Shown piece after piece: positions 46,824 to 57,665 of a DNA stretch of 64,000 nucleotides. Each line of letters starts with the position of its first letter. Within the stretch, counting starts at the first letter, position 1. Both the position numbers and the translations under genes were made by a program. The stretch is from Progne subis subis (Eukaryota; Chordata; Aves; Passeriformes; Hirundinidae), in the NCBI GenBank assembly GCA_022316685.1, contig JAKJHU010000084.1, forward strand, positions 1,001,001-1,065,000. The letters run 5' to 3'. Below the pieces are notes generated by a model, which was given only the letters and a program-made list of their open reading frames with translations, was not told the DNA's origin and did not search any database.

Positions 46824-49179
46824 GTTTTCTCCCAGAAATATACAGCAGAAATCTCTTGCAGGGATCAAGTTTTACTCTCTCCAGATTCTCAAACTGGGCC
46901 TTTTATTTTGGTCAAAGAGCCTGTCCAATTTTAGCTGTGCTGCCAGACACCCACCCAGCTGCTCTTTCACTCCATCTCTCAGCTTTGGGAAGAAAATAAC
47001 ATGAAAAAACCCTGGGTCAAGATAAAGATGGGGAAATCACTTACCTGTTACCTTCATGGGGAAAACTGACTTCTCTAGGGGAAACTAATTACCATTTATT
47101 GCCAATTAAAATAGGGTTGGGCAGTGAGAAGTAAATGAAAAGCCCACCTTCATTCCCAGCTCCTCTGCACCCTACCCAAACAGCACAGAGGGGAAGGAGA
47201 AGGAGGAGCTCTGGTTGTTCCATGATATTTTACTTCTGTCCCTCCTTCCTCCTCCCACTTTGCCCCTGGATGTCCCCATGAGCTGCAATACTGCAGGATC
47301 ACCCTGCTCCAAGGTGGGACTCTGCTCTTGCCGGTGTTTCATGTGGTTGATAGAGAGACCAAAAGTGGCTCAGGTTATGCTCACAGCTTCCAGAGATAAA
47401 GCTGGGAGTGTCAGGAGCTCAGTTTTTATGCTGGAAATATGCTTATGGGGGTTTCTGGCACAAATGGGGTTTTCAAAGTGTTCATTTTATTACATGAACT
47501 TAAACTGCTCTGGTGACTGTAGGGACATTTCAGGATGGTCCCTACAACAAACAACAGCAGCTATAAAAGTCATTCTCCATGCAGCCAAAGCAGAGTGCCA
47601 CCAATAAATTGTTATTAGACAGAGTATAATTAATATATTTGGGCTCAGAACAAACTAATAAGTGTAGTAACATAGTGTAAGCGGGGACTGTAAACAGGGT
47701 TGGCAAATCCAGACACACTGGCACAGAAGAATGAGCAATGTGACCACTGAGACAGCAACGAATGGGAGACAGGCAAGTGTTAAAAATTGCCAGGCTAAGG
47801 GAAAGATGAGCATAAAGGGCTGCAAAAGGACAGAACTTCCCCCTCAAGAGACAATGAGGATGTTTGGTGAAGCCGTAAAAGCAAATTAATATGAGGAACA
47901 GCCAAGGTTCTACTTTAGGGGATTTGGGCAGAAACATAAAAATATCACAAATGTGATATTATGAAGAATAAAGAAAAGGGGAAAAAAAAAAAAAAAAAGT
48001 TCATCTTGGTTTCAACTTCTCACAGACCTCTCAAGGCCTAATTCTCCAAGAACCTTGGAGGACTGTGTCCATCTCCACCATTTCTATGGCACTGGCGCCA
48101 TGGTAATTGGGCCTACATATAATTTAAGAGCAATTTTTGAAGACCGGCAGCTCTGTATTTGTAGAGTTGATGGCAAAAAAATGTGTAAGAGCAAACAACT
48201 GGTTAGGAAACTTATTGTCCATGAAAGAATTTAATAAAGTTTAATATTTTTTTGATTTTAAAACCAGTTTGGTTATCAGCTTTCTAAACACCTACATCAT
48301 GACTATTTCAAATTCCCTAATCAATAGCTAATGCATTCACACAAGCACATATAGATTGCTCTGCAACATTAACATGGATTTTGCTGTAGGTAAGGGCTTT
48401 GAGCTCTGACAGGGCCACTTTTTACAAAATATGTGGATTTCTCTTGGCCAAGATGGGTTGCTGAGCTTTCTTGGGTAAAGACAGGAATAATTACTCTAAG
48501 ATGAAGGGTGATGGAGCCTTACTGCAATAAATGCTACGTTACAGAATAAATTGAAGAGTTTCACACTGAAGCTCCCTAACAAACACCAGGGTAGCTCTGG
48601 TGCAGCAGCTCAGATGTCATTTAGACAGAATCTGTTTTTTTCAGCAGCAAGCAAAAGCAGGTTCAGAGGGGAAAACACAAGAAAAAGGCAACGGTACACA
48701 CTCCCCTAAATATATTGTTGTCCCAGCCTTTGACCAAGGATGTTCAGGAGAGTCATTAAACATCCCTCCTAACCCTCCAGTGCTTTGCTCTCCACGCTGT
48801 TCTGTGATACCAGGTCCCACAGCTCCCATGAATCCATTGCCAAAGCTGGGGTACGTCAGCCTTGAACTGCCTGTGTCACCATCCATGGGAGAAACATGGA
48901 ATGATCCCTTTCCCTCCTGCCACATCATTGCCCAGCTCAGTCTCTTCTCTGCACTGCAGGACAACCCTGGAAGCCATTCCTCAACGCTGCCTGAAAGATC
49001 AACCTGATCTTTCACAGAAACATTACAAGCCCTGTCTCCTCTTTTAGATGAGGCAGTTTTGTAGAACGGATAAATTAAGCAAATTGTCCAATGCTACAGA
49101 TGGTTGAATAAAGTGATGGATGTTGACAGACAGCAAATGAGTCATGCTTTAGTGAGAATGGGGAATTTAGGCAAAAGTG
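46824..49179. other. Single-copy DNA
   Basis: A poly(A) run lies near 47981-47998. Frames of 124-135 codons at 47215-47607, 47542-47937 and 48600-49015 lack recognisable domains and lie on both strands. No repeat family is recognised. Confidence 0.4.
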
Positions 49180-49235
49180 GGACTTGCTGATCTTTTCTAA
49201 CCTTAACAACTCCGTGATTCCTTGGTTGTATGAAT
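49180..49235 (+). mobile_element. CR1 LINE 3' end fragment (short)
   Basis: 'ttgctgatcttttctaacct' and 'caactccgtgattccttgg' resemble a diverged CR1 tail. Confidence 0.65.
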
Positions 49236-49844
49236 CTAAGGATGTTTTGCTATTTAGCAGGTTTTTAAATGTAGGCTGAAGTAATTGAACTGCCCATGTA
49301 ACTTTCCAGGAAGAAAAAGGTATCATTGTCCAGGAACAAAATGCTATGTTTAATCAGACTGCTTTGTTTGGATGATTACAGAAATAATTTCAAAAGAATA
49401 TCCACTGATTAGGGATATAGGTAGGTTTGAAATTTATTGAAATATGAATTATATATCAATATAATCCACAATCCAAACCATAATTTCTGTGGATTAATAC
49501 TTATTTCACTCTGGTAGAATTTGCTATTTTTGGAAGAATTTGCAATTTTTGAAGGAAAATCTGGAAAAGAATCTTGGCCTGATTCTTTAATAACAAACAA
49601 AAATAATAATAAACAAAAGTAAAGTTTTTAATCTCACTTTGTTGATAAATAACTTCTCCTCACCACCAAGCAATGAAATACATTGGATAAAAATTTTCAA
49701 TTGCCTGTGTAGCTCTCCCAAATTAATTAATAAATAAATGGTTATCAACGTCACACACAGTTTTTCTCCAACTTTTTGAAGCAAGAAATAAATAGAGTTT
49801 CTTGTAAATGGGCTTGGTACTGTGTTCAGAAACAGGCACTTTTT

Positions 49845-49879
<35 letters not shown>

Positions 49880-50348
49880 TGTGTAAAGTTTAGAGGTAGT
49901 GAGTGATATAAAGAAACTTTAACTCATATGCTCCCCAGGACTTGGCTCTGGAAATTTGAAGACTATTTGAACTTCATGCACTAAGCAAACATTTAAATTT
50001 TGAAGAGGACTATATATTGGGAATTACATCATTTAATCTGTGAGAAAGGCTTCTTCTTAAAATTAATACAGCCAGATTGTTTTGCCATATGTTTCTCCTA
50101 AATTCCCCGAAGTGTTCCAGGAGTCAACCAAACTTTAGAATATTTTAGCTTGTTTATCTTTAGCTGCAGAACTGATCTGGCCAGCAAGAGATGTATGTTG
50201 TTTAACTACCCGAACACTAGGCAGTTCTTGCATGAAGTGAAATGTGCAATAGAGCAGCAGTGTGGTACTTTCTGAGAGGATAGTTGTATTTCTCTTCCTT
50301 GGGAAGGCTTTTTAACTGGATTATATTCTCTTTTCATGATGCTAAGGA
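49236..50348. other. AT-rich single-copy DNA with T26/(GT)n
   Basis: A poly(T) run of about 26 at 49841-49866 runs straight into (GT)9 up to about 49884. Nothing else is recognised. Confidence 0.5.
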
Positions 50349-50354
50349 GCACAT
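50349..50354. repeat. Target-site duplication (left), GCACAT
   Basis: Perfect 6-bp repeat. The partner is at 50688-50693. Confidence 0.95.
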
Positions 50355-50687
50355 TGTTGTATTTCTCCACTAGGCTAGACGACCGCCGATGGCAAAAAGA
50401 AATGGCTGCTCTTTGTCCGGGGGGAAAATATTGCTTTATTCTCCAGTCCTGCCCTGCCTTGGCTGGAGACCTTGTCCGATTGCCTTCCGGTGCCAGAGTG
50501 ATCAGCCCCGCCCATGCTCAGGCCTTTTCCCCAGGGGGCAGGGCCCAGAGGCAGGGACAAGACACCACCCAATCTGGGATAAAGTGGGAGTGAAAGAGTT
50601 AGGTTACAGCTGAATAAGGACAAACCATCTGATACAGATTTCAAATCCGATAAAACACAATATAAACCCGATTAATGCATTACAACA
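50355..50687 (-). mobile_element. Solo LTR, family K copy D (333 bp, antisense)
   Basis: Starts TGTTGTATTTCTCC and ends GCATTACAACA in + coordinates, with perfect TSD GCACAT. It keeps both canonical ends (TGTTGTA...TACAACA). On the minus strand it carries 'ggagaataaagcaatatttt' and the conserved 'ttgccatcggcggtcgtcta' U5 end. No internal genes flank it. Confidence 0.95.
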
Positions 50688-50693
50688 GCACAT
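50688..50693. repeat. Target-site duplication (right), GCACAT
   Basis: Partner of 50349-50354. Confidence 0.95.
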
Positions 50694-51283
50694 CGTTCAC
50701 AACTGCTTCCCGTATAAACTCCCTGTCAACCTGAGATTTTTCAAATTGTCCATTATCAATGGACACGGTCAATGGAAAAGCACTTAATGTGTTTAAACCT
50801 GCTAGTGAGAGGAAACTCCATGCAGAGGAATTGGTTGAGAATTAATTTAACCAGCCCCTTTAAAAAACACCCCTGAAAATAACTGAGCTGCAAGGTGCCA
50901 ATACCAAGCTTACACAACACTTTTAATTTAGCTGCATAGCAGCAATTATTCTCTTTTATCTCCCAGGACCTGGGGAATGGAGAGGTGCAGTAATAAATTA
51001 TGGCAGTATCTTTTTTTCCCTGGTAAGGAGGCAGAACTTGTGCTGTGCAGTAATACAACACAAATACAATATTCGGTTCAAGTGACTGAATATTGCTTTT
51101 GAGAATGGGGTTGCATTTCAGCAAAGTCTGATTGTAGTCAAACTTCATGAAAATGGGTAGAGACAGATGTAATGAACAAATATGCCTAATTTCAGATCTT
51201 TTAGATACAGGCAGGAGAGATAAAGGGGGAAATATCCAATTTCTGTATATTTAGAAAGTTGCTGACACTGGAAAAATTATTCT
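50694..51283. other. Unassigned single-copy DNA
   Basis: A 130-codon minus frame at 50756-51148 has no recognisable domain. No repeat family is seen. Confidence 0.4.
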
Positions 51284-51289
51284 CCACGT
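51284..51289. repeat. Putative target-site duplication (left), CCACGT
   Basis: Matches CCACAT at 52454-52459 at five of six positions. The difference would be a C/T-type change at a CpG. Confidence 0.6.
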
Positions 51290-52453
51290 TGTAGTGGTGT
51301 GGGATTTGTTTTGGTTTTATTGTATGTGCTGTTAATTTATGGTTCGTTCTATGTACCCCTGTTTGTTTCCCCCAATGGTCTGTCTTTCCCTGTTTTTCTG
51401 CCCTCCAACAGTTATATGTCAATCTCCCACTCTCCCCTCCTCTGGGGTCTGCCTGTCATCTCGGGGCCTTCCCCTGGAGCTGGAAAGTTCTTCCAAGGGC
51501 GCTGAGTGATAGGTCAGATCCAGAGGGGGTCCCTCCCCATCAGCTATGTTTGGTTTATGAAAATATCATTCATCTGTGTGACCCCTCCCTGGTGATCCCT
51601 GATTTGCTCACCCACTGCCCCTTCTCCTTGTTCCACCCCCCAATAAAAGCTGCTGGCAAGCAGCCTGGGGGCTCTGCCTGGGCAGGTACCTGGAGGTGAG
51701 CAAGTCCTGCATCGGAGCTCCAATAAACTCTTGTGACCCGCTCAGCAGAGTCCGCCTTTCCATCTCTGCCGTCGTTGCCTTGCGCCACCTGTGCCTGCCG
51801 CTGAGGTGACATGGGAGACAAGGCCCCACAGGATGGGATCAGCTGGCGCTGTCCGTACCTTTCCTCCCTACGGTGCCTGAGAGACAAGGCCCCACAGGAT
51901 GGGATCTGCTGGCGCTGTCCGTACCTTTCCTTGCTACGGTGCCTGAGAGACAAGGCCCCACAGGATGGGATCTGCTGGCGCTGTCCGTACCTTTCCTCGC
52001 TACGGTGCCTGAGAGACAAGGCCCCACAGGATGGGATCTGCTGGCGCTGTCTGTACCTTTCCTCCCTACGGTGCCTGAGAGACAAGGCCCCACAGGATGA
52101 GATCAGCTGGCGCTGTCCGTACCTTTCCTCGCTACGGTGCCTGAGAGACAAGGCCCCACAGGATGGGATCTGCTGGCGCTGTCCGTACCTTTCCTCCCTA
52201 CCGTGCCTGAGAGACAAGGCCCCACAGGATGGGATCTGCTGGCGCTGTCCGTACCTTTCCTTGCTACGGTGCCTGAGAGACAAGGCCCCACAGGATGGGA
52301 TCTGCTGGCGCTGTCCGTACCTTTTCTCCCTACGGTGCCTGAGAGACAAGGGCCCACAGGATGGGATCAGCTGGCGCTGTCTGTACCTTTCCTCCCTACG
52401 GTGCCTGAGCTAGCCTGGGCGTGCGCGGAGACCACACATAAGGCACCGCAACA
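51290..52453 (+). mobile_element. LTR with internal 9 x 66-bp tandem array (about 1.16 kb)
   Basis: Starts TGTAGTGGTGTGGG and ends CACCGCAACA. The flanks CCACGT (51284-51289) and CCACAT (52454-52459) look like a 6-bp TSD with one change. About 350 bp of U3-like sequence leads to 'caataaaagctgctggcaag' (51641, TATA-like position). A second 'ccaataaactcttgtgaccc' (51720) is likely the poly(A) signal. The U5-like part then contains nine tandem 66-bp units before a unique 45-bp end. No gag, pol or env is adjacent, so it is a solo LTR. A 6-bp TSD fits class II ERVs. Confidence 0.75.
51815..52408 (+). repeat. 66-bp minisatellite, exactly nine units
   Basis: Units begin GAGACAAGGCCCCACAGG and recur every 66 bp at 51815, 51881, 51947, 52013, 52079, 52145, 52211, 52277 and 52343, ending at 52408 with no length variation. 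Only a few bases differ between units (TCAGCTGG/TCTGCTGG; CTCCCTAC/CTTGCTAC/CTCGCTAC). Because 66 is a multiple of three, several frames stay open on both strands, giving 200-259-residue repeats of 22 residues. Most units can pair CCGTA with TACGG. I regard it as non-coding LTR sequence. Confidence 0.97.
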
Positions 52454-52459
52454 CCACAT
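52454..52459. repeat. Putative target-site duplication (right), CCACAT
   Basis: Partner of 51284-51289, one mismatch. Confidence 0.6.
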
Positions 52460-53312
52460 TACCTAGCAATAATCATTAATTTGCCTGTAACTCTTCAATC
52501 AAAACTGTACCTCTAAATCATACCAGCCCTTGCAATTTCACCGATATTGCTTGAAATAAATAAATAAAATGGGAAACAAGCACAATCTAACTTATTTGAC
52601 AGCCTAGCTGACTGCACTGAATAGCAAGATCATGCAAACCGCTGCTTCTTTGCTTCAATTAAAGTGATTGATAGAGATTGAACAACTGAAAATGCACAAG
52701 ACCTGGCAAAATCTAATTAGCTAAAAACAGTAAAAATATTACACCGTGAGCAGATCTGGGCAAATAATTGATTTAGAGGAAAAAACTGTATGTTAGGTGG
52801 AAGAAAGAGGATTTTGATCAATCACTGAAATTTTAAATCATCTATTTTGATAATTGTGGTGAAAGAAAAGAAGTTGATTCTTCTGAGGCTGAAAACAGCC
52901 TGACATTCTCCAAGGTAATTTTTTTTAAAAATACTTTTACTTGCTTTAAATAGAAATTAAAAGGTAGGATTAAAGATGTAGTGACATATTGGGAGAGCCC
53001 TTACAGAGAGGCCCAGTCATACAAGACAAACCCTTTATTTTAGAAGGTAGTTTTATTTTTTTACAAAACAGCTAAAATGGAAAACTTCCAAGGTTTTCAG
53101 GCTTCAGCAATTAATTTCAGTAGTTGCATTCCTTATACTCCAAAGAGGGCTCCAGTTTGAGAATGCAGGGTTAGGGGTTAGAAAAGCTAAAGCCCGGAGT
53201 TCGATTTGCAAAGTCAAAAAAAGCGCTTCTAAAGAGATGTGAGCAGCAAAAGGAAGATTAGGAAAAAAGCGGGTCTATTGGTCAGTGGTGCAAGGAATCC
53301 TTCAGTAACTCT

Positions 53313-53354
<42 letters not shown>

Positions 53355-54137
53355 CACATAAAATCCAGATAATACCTGTATAAGGATTATTTCCTACTGT
53401 CTACCAAATGCTCAGTTTTTGTTTAAGCTGCTGCAAACTAAAAATAAGAATGAATTAAACATTTTTTTTTTTCTTTAGGTGGTGGTGGTTGTTTGTTTTT
53501 TCCTTTCCCAAGTGTCAGCAGGTGAAAAGAGATGGATGGAGTAATGAGTGCCATAGCTGAGAGGAATAACAAGGACTAACATAACTTTTGCTTTTACAGT
53601 GGTTTTTTTATCTTTTTTTTTTTTTTTTAATGTAGATTGATATTTCACAATCCTTTAATAGATTCAGAAATTCATCTGAAATAGCAACCCATGAGTTACA
53701 GTTTTAAGACTGCAGGCCCTTCAAGCCTGAGAAATTGAGCTGGAAGTGTTGTAAGGATGGTGTCTCCCCTGGGATTCCTGCTAAGCAGCTCTGTCTCATC
53801 AGCTACTGAACAGACCAAAATCTGTGCTGTGCATTGATGTGTCTATTTCTGTCTGTCTTGATCAAATACGTGTGAAAGTTTCTCACTGAAGATATTTAAG
53901 GTTTAATAAATCATTAGGAAGTTATTTTGTTTCCCCCAGTGCTTGCTGGTGAGAGCACTGTGTGTGTTTTCTCCTCCCCTGCTGGGAAGGACACAAGTCC
54001 TGGTTTGTGAATAAAGGGATGAGTTGCAGCTTTCCAGGCTCCAGGTGTCTGGAAGTACCACTCAGCTGGACATGGGCAGTCCCAGTGGCCTGAGTCTGGC
54101 CTTACTGGGCAGCCTGTCATGCCTAAAGCACCCCAGC
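52460..54137. other. AT-rich single-copy DNA with an A37 run
   Basis: A poly(A) of about 37 lies at 53314-53350. T-rich patches lie at 53463-53475 and 53607-53629. No gene or repeat family is recognised. Confidence 0.5.
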
Positions 54138-54790
54138 TGTCATAGTTTTAATTTCAAACTGGGCAGAAACACTAATTAATGTAGTGGTTTCACATTCACT
54201 AAATTTTGGTCTTGGTACTTACTCTTTTTGTGAGAGAGAGACTAGGAGAAAAACAAAACAGGCTCAACTTTAAAATGAACAAATAGTTTATTAACATACA
54301 CTAAAAGAATAGAAAAACAGAAAGTTGGAAAAAAAACTTAAAATGGAATGAAACTTCAAAAAACACTTTTCCCTCCCCTTACAAACTGTTCACTTTCTTA
54401 CAAAACAAAGAGACAAAACTTGTAATTTTCAGTCAGTTTCATTATCTGATAATAGTCTTTCATCAGTTCATTAGGGGAAGAGCATCTTTTAGAGTCATGG
54501 ATCCCAATGACAACTTAGAACAGTTCTCTTGTGGGTTTTAAACTGTCACAAAAACAACCGCCCAGAGAAACCTGCCTTTGTGACCCTCCCAGGAGCAGTT
54601 TCCCAAGCTGCTTATGGGTCATGGGTCTTAGACTTTTGCATACTGGGGTGTCACTTTTTAAAGATTAATAACTCCAAAGCAAAGGATTCTTCACCTCAAG
54701 GTACAGAGATACCTTCTCACTTCTTCACTGGCACAGGGGGCTTCTCATCTTTATTCAAGCATCTTATAGGATATTAGTTCATTACAAACA
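54138..54790 (-). mobile_element. ERVL-like LTR, antisense, right end uncertain
   Basis: Starts TGTCATAGTTTTAATTTC in + coordinates. The segment 'gcagaaacactaattaatgt' with 'ggtttcacattcactaaatt' and the antisense poly(A) region 'aaatagtttattaacataca' match avian LTRs as I remember them. On the minus strand this gives 'aataaactatttgttc', then 'tctctctctcacaa', then the 3' end 'actatgaca'. The other end is unclear: it may stop near 54790 or run on to about 55172. No TSD could be fixed. Confidence 0.65.
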
Positions 54791-55209
54791 CTATGGGGCT
54801 CAGGTGTGCATCTCTCATCTCCCCTGACGTGTGTTCCACGTTCCCAGCAGGATCCTACCCCTGCACCAAACATGGCCAAATGGGAACCAGGTGTTTTCTT
54901 GCAAAAAATTTGGCCATTTTTAAGTGCACAAGTTGTTTACTTGCAAGAGCAAACCTTCACCACCCCTTCTGTCATTTTTTCTAAGTTCTTTACAACCCAG
55001 TGCCTCCTTTCCTTCCATGTTTGGCCCTTTCCCATGAGAGGTTTTACCAGTTCCCACAGTCACCTTGAAACATCCTGCAAATTTGCTTTTCACTATGGAA
55101 CTTATGATGATCTCGTTTCCTTTCTTTTAGCCAAGGAACAAATTCTGAGTGAAACCTGCCTAGATCCTGCATGAGCAGCTCCTTCCCTAGCTCATCCAGG
55201 AGTGTCATT
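54791..55209. other. Unassigned DNA, possibly the U3 of the adjacent LTR
   Basis: GC-richer than average. A 122-codon + frame (54806-55174) has no domain I recognise. It may be the upstream part of the antisense LTR. Confidence 0.35.
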
Positions 55210-55560
55210 GCCATAGGATCACAGAAGCCAAGACTGGTTTGTGTTGGAAGGGATTATGAGATCATCCAGTGCCACTAGGGACACCTTCCACTAGCCCAGC
55301 TTGCTCCAAGCCCCATCCAACCTAACCTTGGACATTTCCAGGGATCCAGGGGCAGCCACAGCTCCTCTGGGCACCCTGTGCCAGAGCCTCCCCACCCTCA
55401 CAGGGAACAATATCTTCTCGATATCCCACCTGACCCTACCCTCTGGAAGTGGCAAGCCATTCCCCCTTGTCCTGGCACTCTATCCCATGTAAATTGTCTC
55501 TCTCCATGTTTCCTGTCAGCTCCCTCCGGCACTGGAAGGAGTCTCCCTGAACTGATCCTT
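55210..55560 (-). mobile_element. CR1 LINE 3' part, antisense
   Basis: Long antisense CR1: 'gttggaagggattatgagat', 'ttgctccaagccccatccaa', 'catttccagggatccagggg', 'ctgggcaccctgtgccagag', 'ctccatgtttcctgtcagct'. Frames on both strands derive from it. Confidence 0.93.
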
Positions 55561-56875
55561 GTCAGGGTTTGCACATCTCTGTGTTTAATCTTCTGCTTTC
55601 CAACAGTTTTGCTTTTGCCTTTCATGCTGAAAGTCATTGAGGAGATATCCCTGAAATCCAAACCTCTTCCTACCACAGCCAGTGGCTGAACCTCCCCCAA
55701 GCGCAAGTAATCACAGGTGTGACAGCCTGGACAGAGCTCCCAGAACAGGAGCTGATAAATACAGTGTGGTTGAGATGTCCTGGTGCACTGAGTGAGGAGA
55801 AACCTCCCCAGATCTCCCTAAATATGTGGGATAATATAGGAACCCTGTAGCAGTCAATGGCAGTACAACTCCCCTTGGGTTTTTTTGTTTTTTTTTTTTT
55901 TCTTTCACAGTCCAGAAATCCCTCGGGTGTGAATTTTTAGATGGGTATATTCAGGTCTAATACAGATTTCCAGTTCTTTCCACTCTGTTGCTCTCTCTGA
56001 ATATCTAATGAATAATGCAATGTAAATTAAATTGATGACTGGATGTTGCAGTGGGGCTTGACAAGTGTTTCTTGAAGTTTACAGACATCCACATATCTTG
56101 ACTCCTCAGCTGCAGCAGCTCTGAGTGGTTTTAGAGGAAGACGAGGAGAAAAATTAGCTGTATTAAAAAAAAAAAAAAAAAAACAACAAAAACTAAACTT
56201 TTCAAGTCTAGTTTAAAAAGTAATTTTGACACCCTCTCAGTTCAATAATAATTTCTCACCTTCCCTTTCCATCATATGCAGTTTACTCTACTCCCTTCTG
56301 CACAAGGGAATCTGGGTTTTCTTTAAACTGATGCTGATTTATGTTAAAAATATTTTATTAATTTGGTAATCTTTATGCCAGCCTTTCAAAATGCAAACAG
56401 AGCTGTTCCCCTGGGCAATCCACTCAGCTGCCTTGGGGCTGAAATGCACTGCTTTATAATGTCAAACTGTGGCAGCAGGGTGAATTTTTTCCTGAGCTGA
56501 GATGCACTGTTTGAGAGTATCACACCTACAGCCATAATTTTAATGATAATTTATTGTTCCTGAGAAGGGGAGAAGGAGGTCAGATGTGTATATTGGTTCA
56601 GCAAGCACGTGCTGTTACTCATTCCCTTGCTCAGCCTCTGCAGAGATGATGGAGAGGAAAAATGAAGCATAATGCATCCTCAAGGTTGCCAGGAGCAACT
56701 AATGCTTCCAAACTGGTATTCATGTTTTATTACATCTTAAATTTCAGCACCTTAAAAACAATAAAGGAAATTGCATTTTCAGAAAGAGTCTTCCTTCAGG
56801 GAATGTAATTCAAGTTTACCATCTTTTCTCTGATGTCTTTGTCTGTGTCTTATGAACTTCTTGTTTCAGAGAGAA
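55561..56875. other. Single-copy DNA
   Basis: A poly(A) run of about 18 lies near 56165. No gene or repeat family is recognised. Confidence 0.45.
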
Positions 56876-56938
56876 TATCTATCTATCTATCTATCTATCT
56901 ATTTATCTATCTATATATCTATATATCTATCATCTATC
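56876..56938. repeat. (CTAT)n microsatellite
   Basis: Tandem CTAT/ATCT units with a few CTATAT interruptions. Confidence 0.95.
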
Positions 56939-56995
56939 TCCAACCTGCCCTTGGACACTTCCAGGGATGAGGCAGCCCCAGAATTTACCTGAAAT
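56939..56995 (-). mobile_element. CR1 LINE fragment, antisense, short
   Basis: 'caacctgcccttggacactt' and 'ccagggatgaggcagcccca' match the reverse complement of a CR1 3' UTR. It directly follows the CTAT microsatellite, where the CR1 tail would be expected. Confidence 0.7.
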
Positions 56996-57522
56996 CTGCC
57001 TCTTTTTGGAGACATAACCAAATACTTTCCCCCGAGCAAGAGCCGAGGGAAGGAAGAAAAAAGCAAAAGCATTTGTCCACCATTGTTATTGTAAAACTAC
57101 AGAAGTGTTTTTAATGAAAAAAATATCTTTAGCAATGAATGGATCCCATACAGACCCTTTCAAATGAAAATATGACAGGGCAAACTCTTAAAGTCTAATT
57201 TGTTCCTACTGAACATGGAACTGTCACACTGGCATGAAGAATATTGCACTGAGTACAAAAGAAATGGAAATGAATGGCTGGAGAAAAAAGAAGTAATATC
57301 TTTGAAGTTCAGAATTTCTTATCATTCCAGGGAGTTAATACAATTTACATTGGCTGTGGTGGGTTATTAATAAAAAATACATTGATCAGAAAACTTTTGT
57401 ATATTGTGAATATTCTAATAATTTTTCTTCAGAGAGGTAACAACTTACTCAAAGGAGAGTGTCAGATGAAGGCAACAGAAACCATCCCTATTCTCTTACT
57501 ACGTGTTCTTACAGTTTTCTAT
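56996..57522. other. AT-rich single-copy DNA
   Basis: No feature recognised. Confidence 0.45.
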
Positions 57523-57533
57523 ATTAAAAAACA

Positions 57534-57564
<31 letters not shown>

Positions 57565-57665
57565 CAAAACAAAACAACACAACACAACAACAACAAAAAA
57601 AAACAAAAAACAAACAAACAAAAAAAAAACCAAAACAAAACAAAAAAACAAAACAAAAAAACCCC
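57523..57665. repeat. (AAAAC)n-type low-complexity tract
   Basis: AAAAAC and AAAAC units, then AACAC, AACAA and irregular A-rich DNA. Lys/Gln/Asn- and Phe/Cys-rich frames over it are artefacts. Confidence 0.95.

Noticed and set aside
46590..46934. Leu/Pro/Ser-rich 114-codon frame and its antisense counterpart
   Set aside because: Made by the CCTT microsatellite.
48600..49015. 124-135-codon overlapping frames as an exon
   Set aside because: Open on both strands with no domain, splice pattern or codon bias that I can see.
51815..52408. CRISPR array
   Set aside because: The units are directly adjacent with no unique spacers, there are no cas genes, and the genome is a vertebrate one.
51570..52413. 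200-259-residue repeat protein
   Set aside because: The 66-bp unit is a multiple of three and stop-free in several frames. It lies within LTR ends with a TSD, so non-coding LTR is the simpler reading.
4045..52459. Intact provirus or active retroviral genes between neighbouring LTRs
   Set aside because: Neighbouring LTRs belong to different families or have different TSDs, and the DNA between them shows no gag, pol or env similarity.
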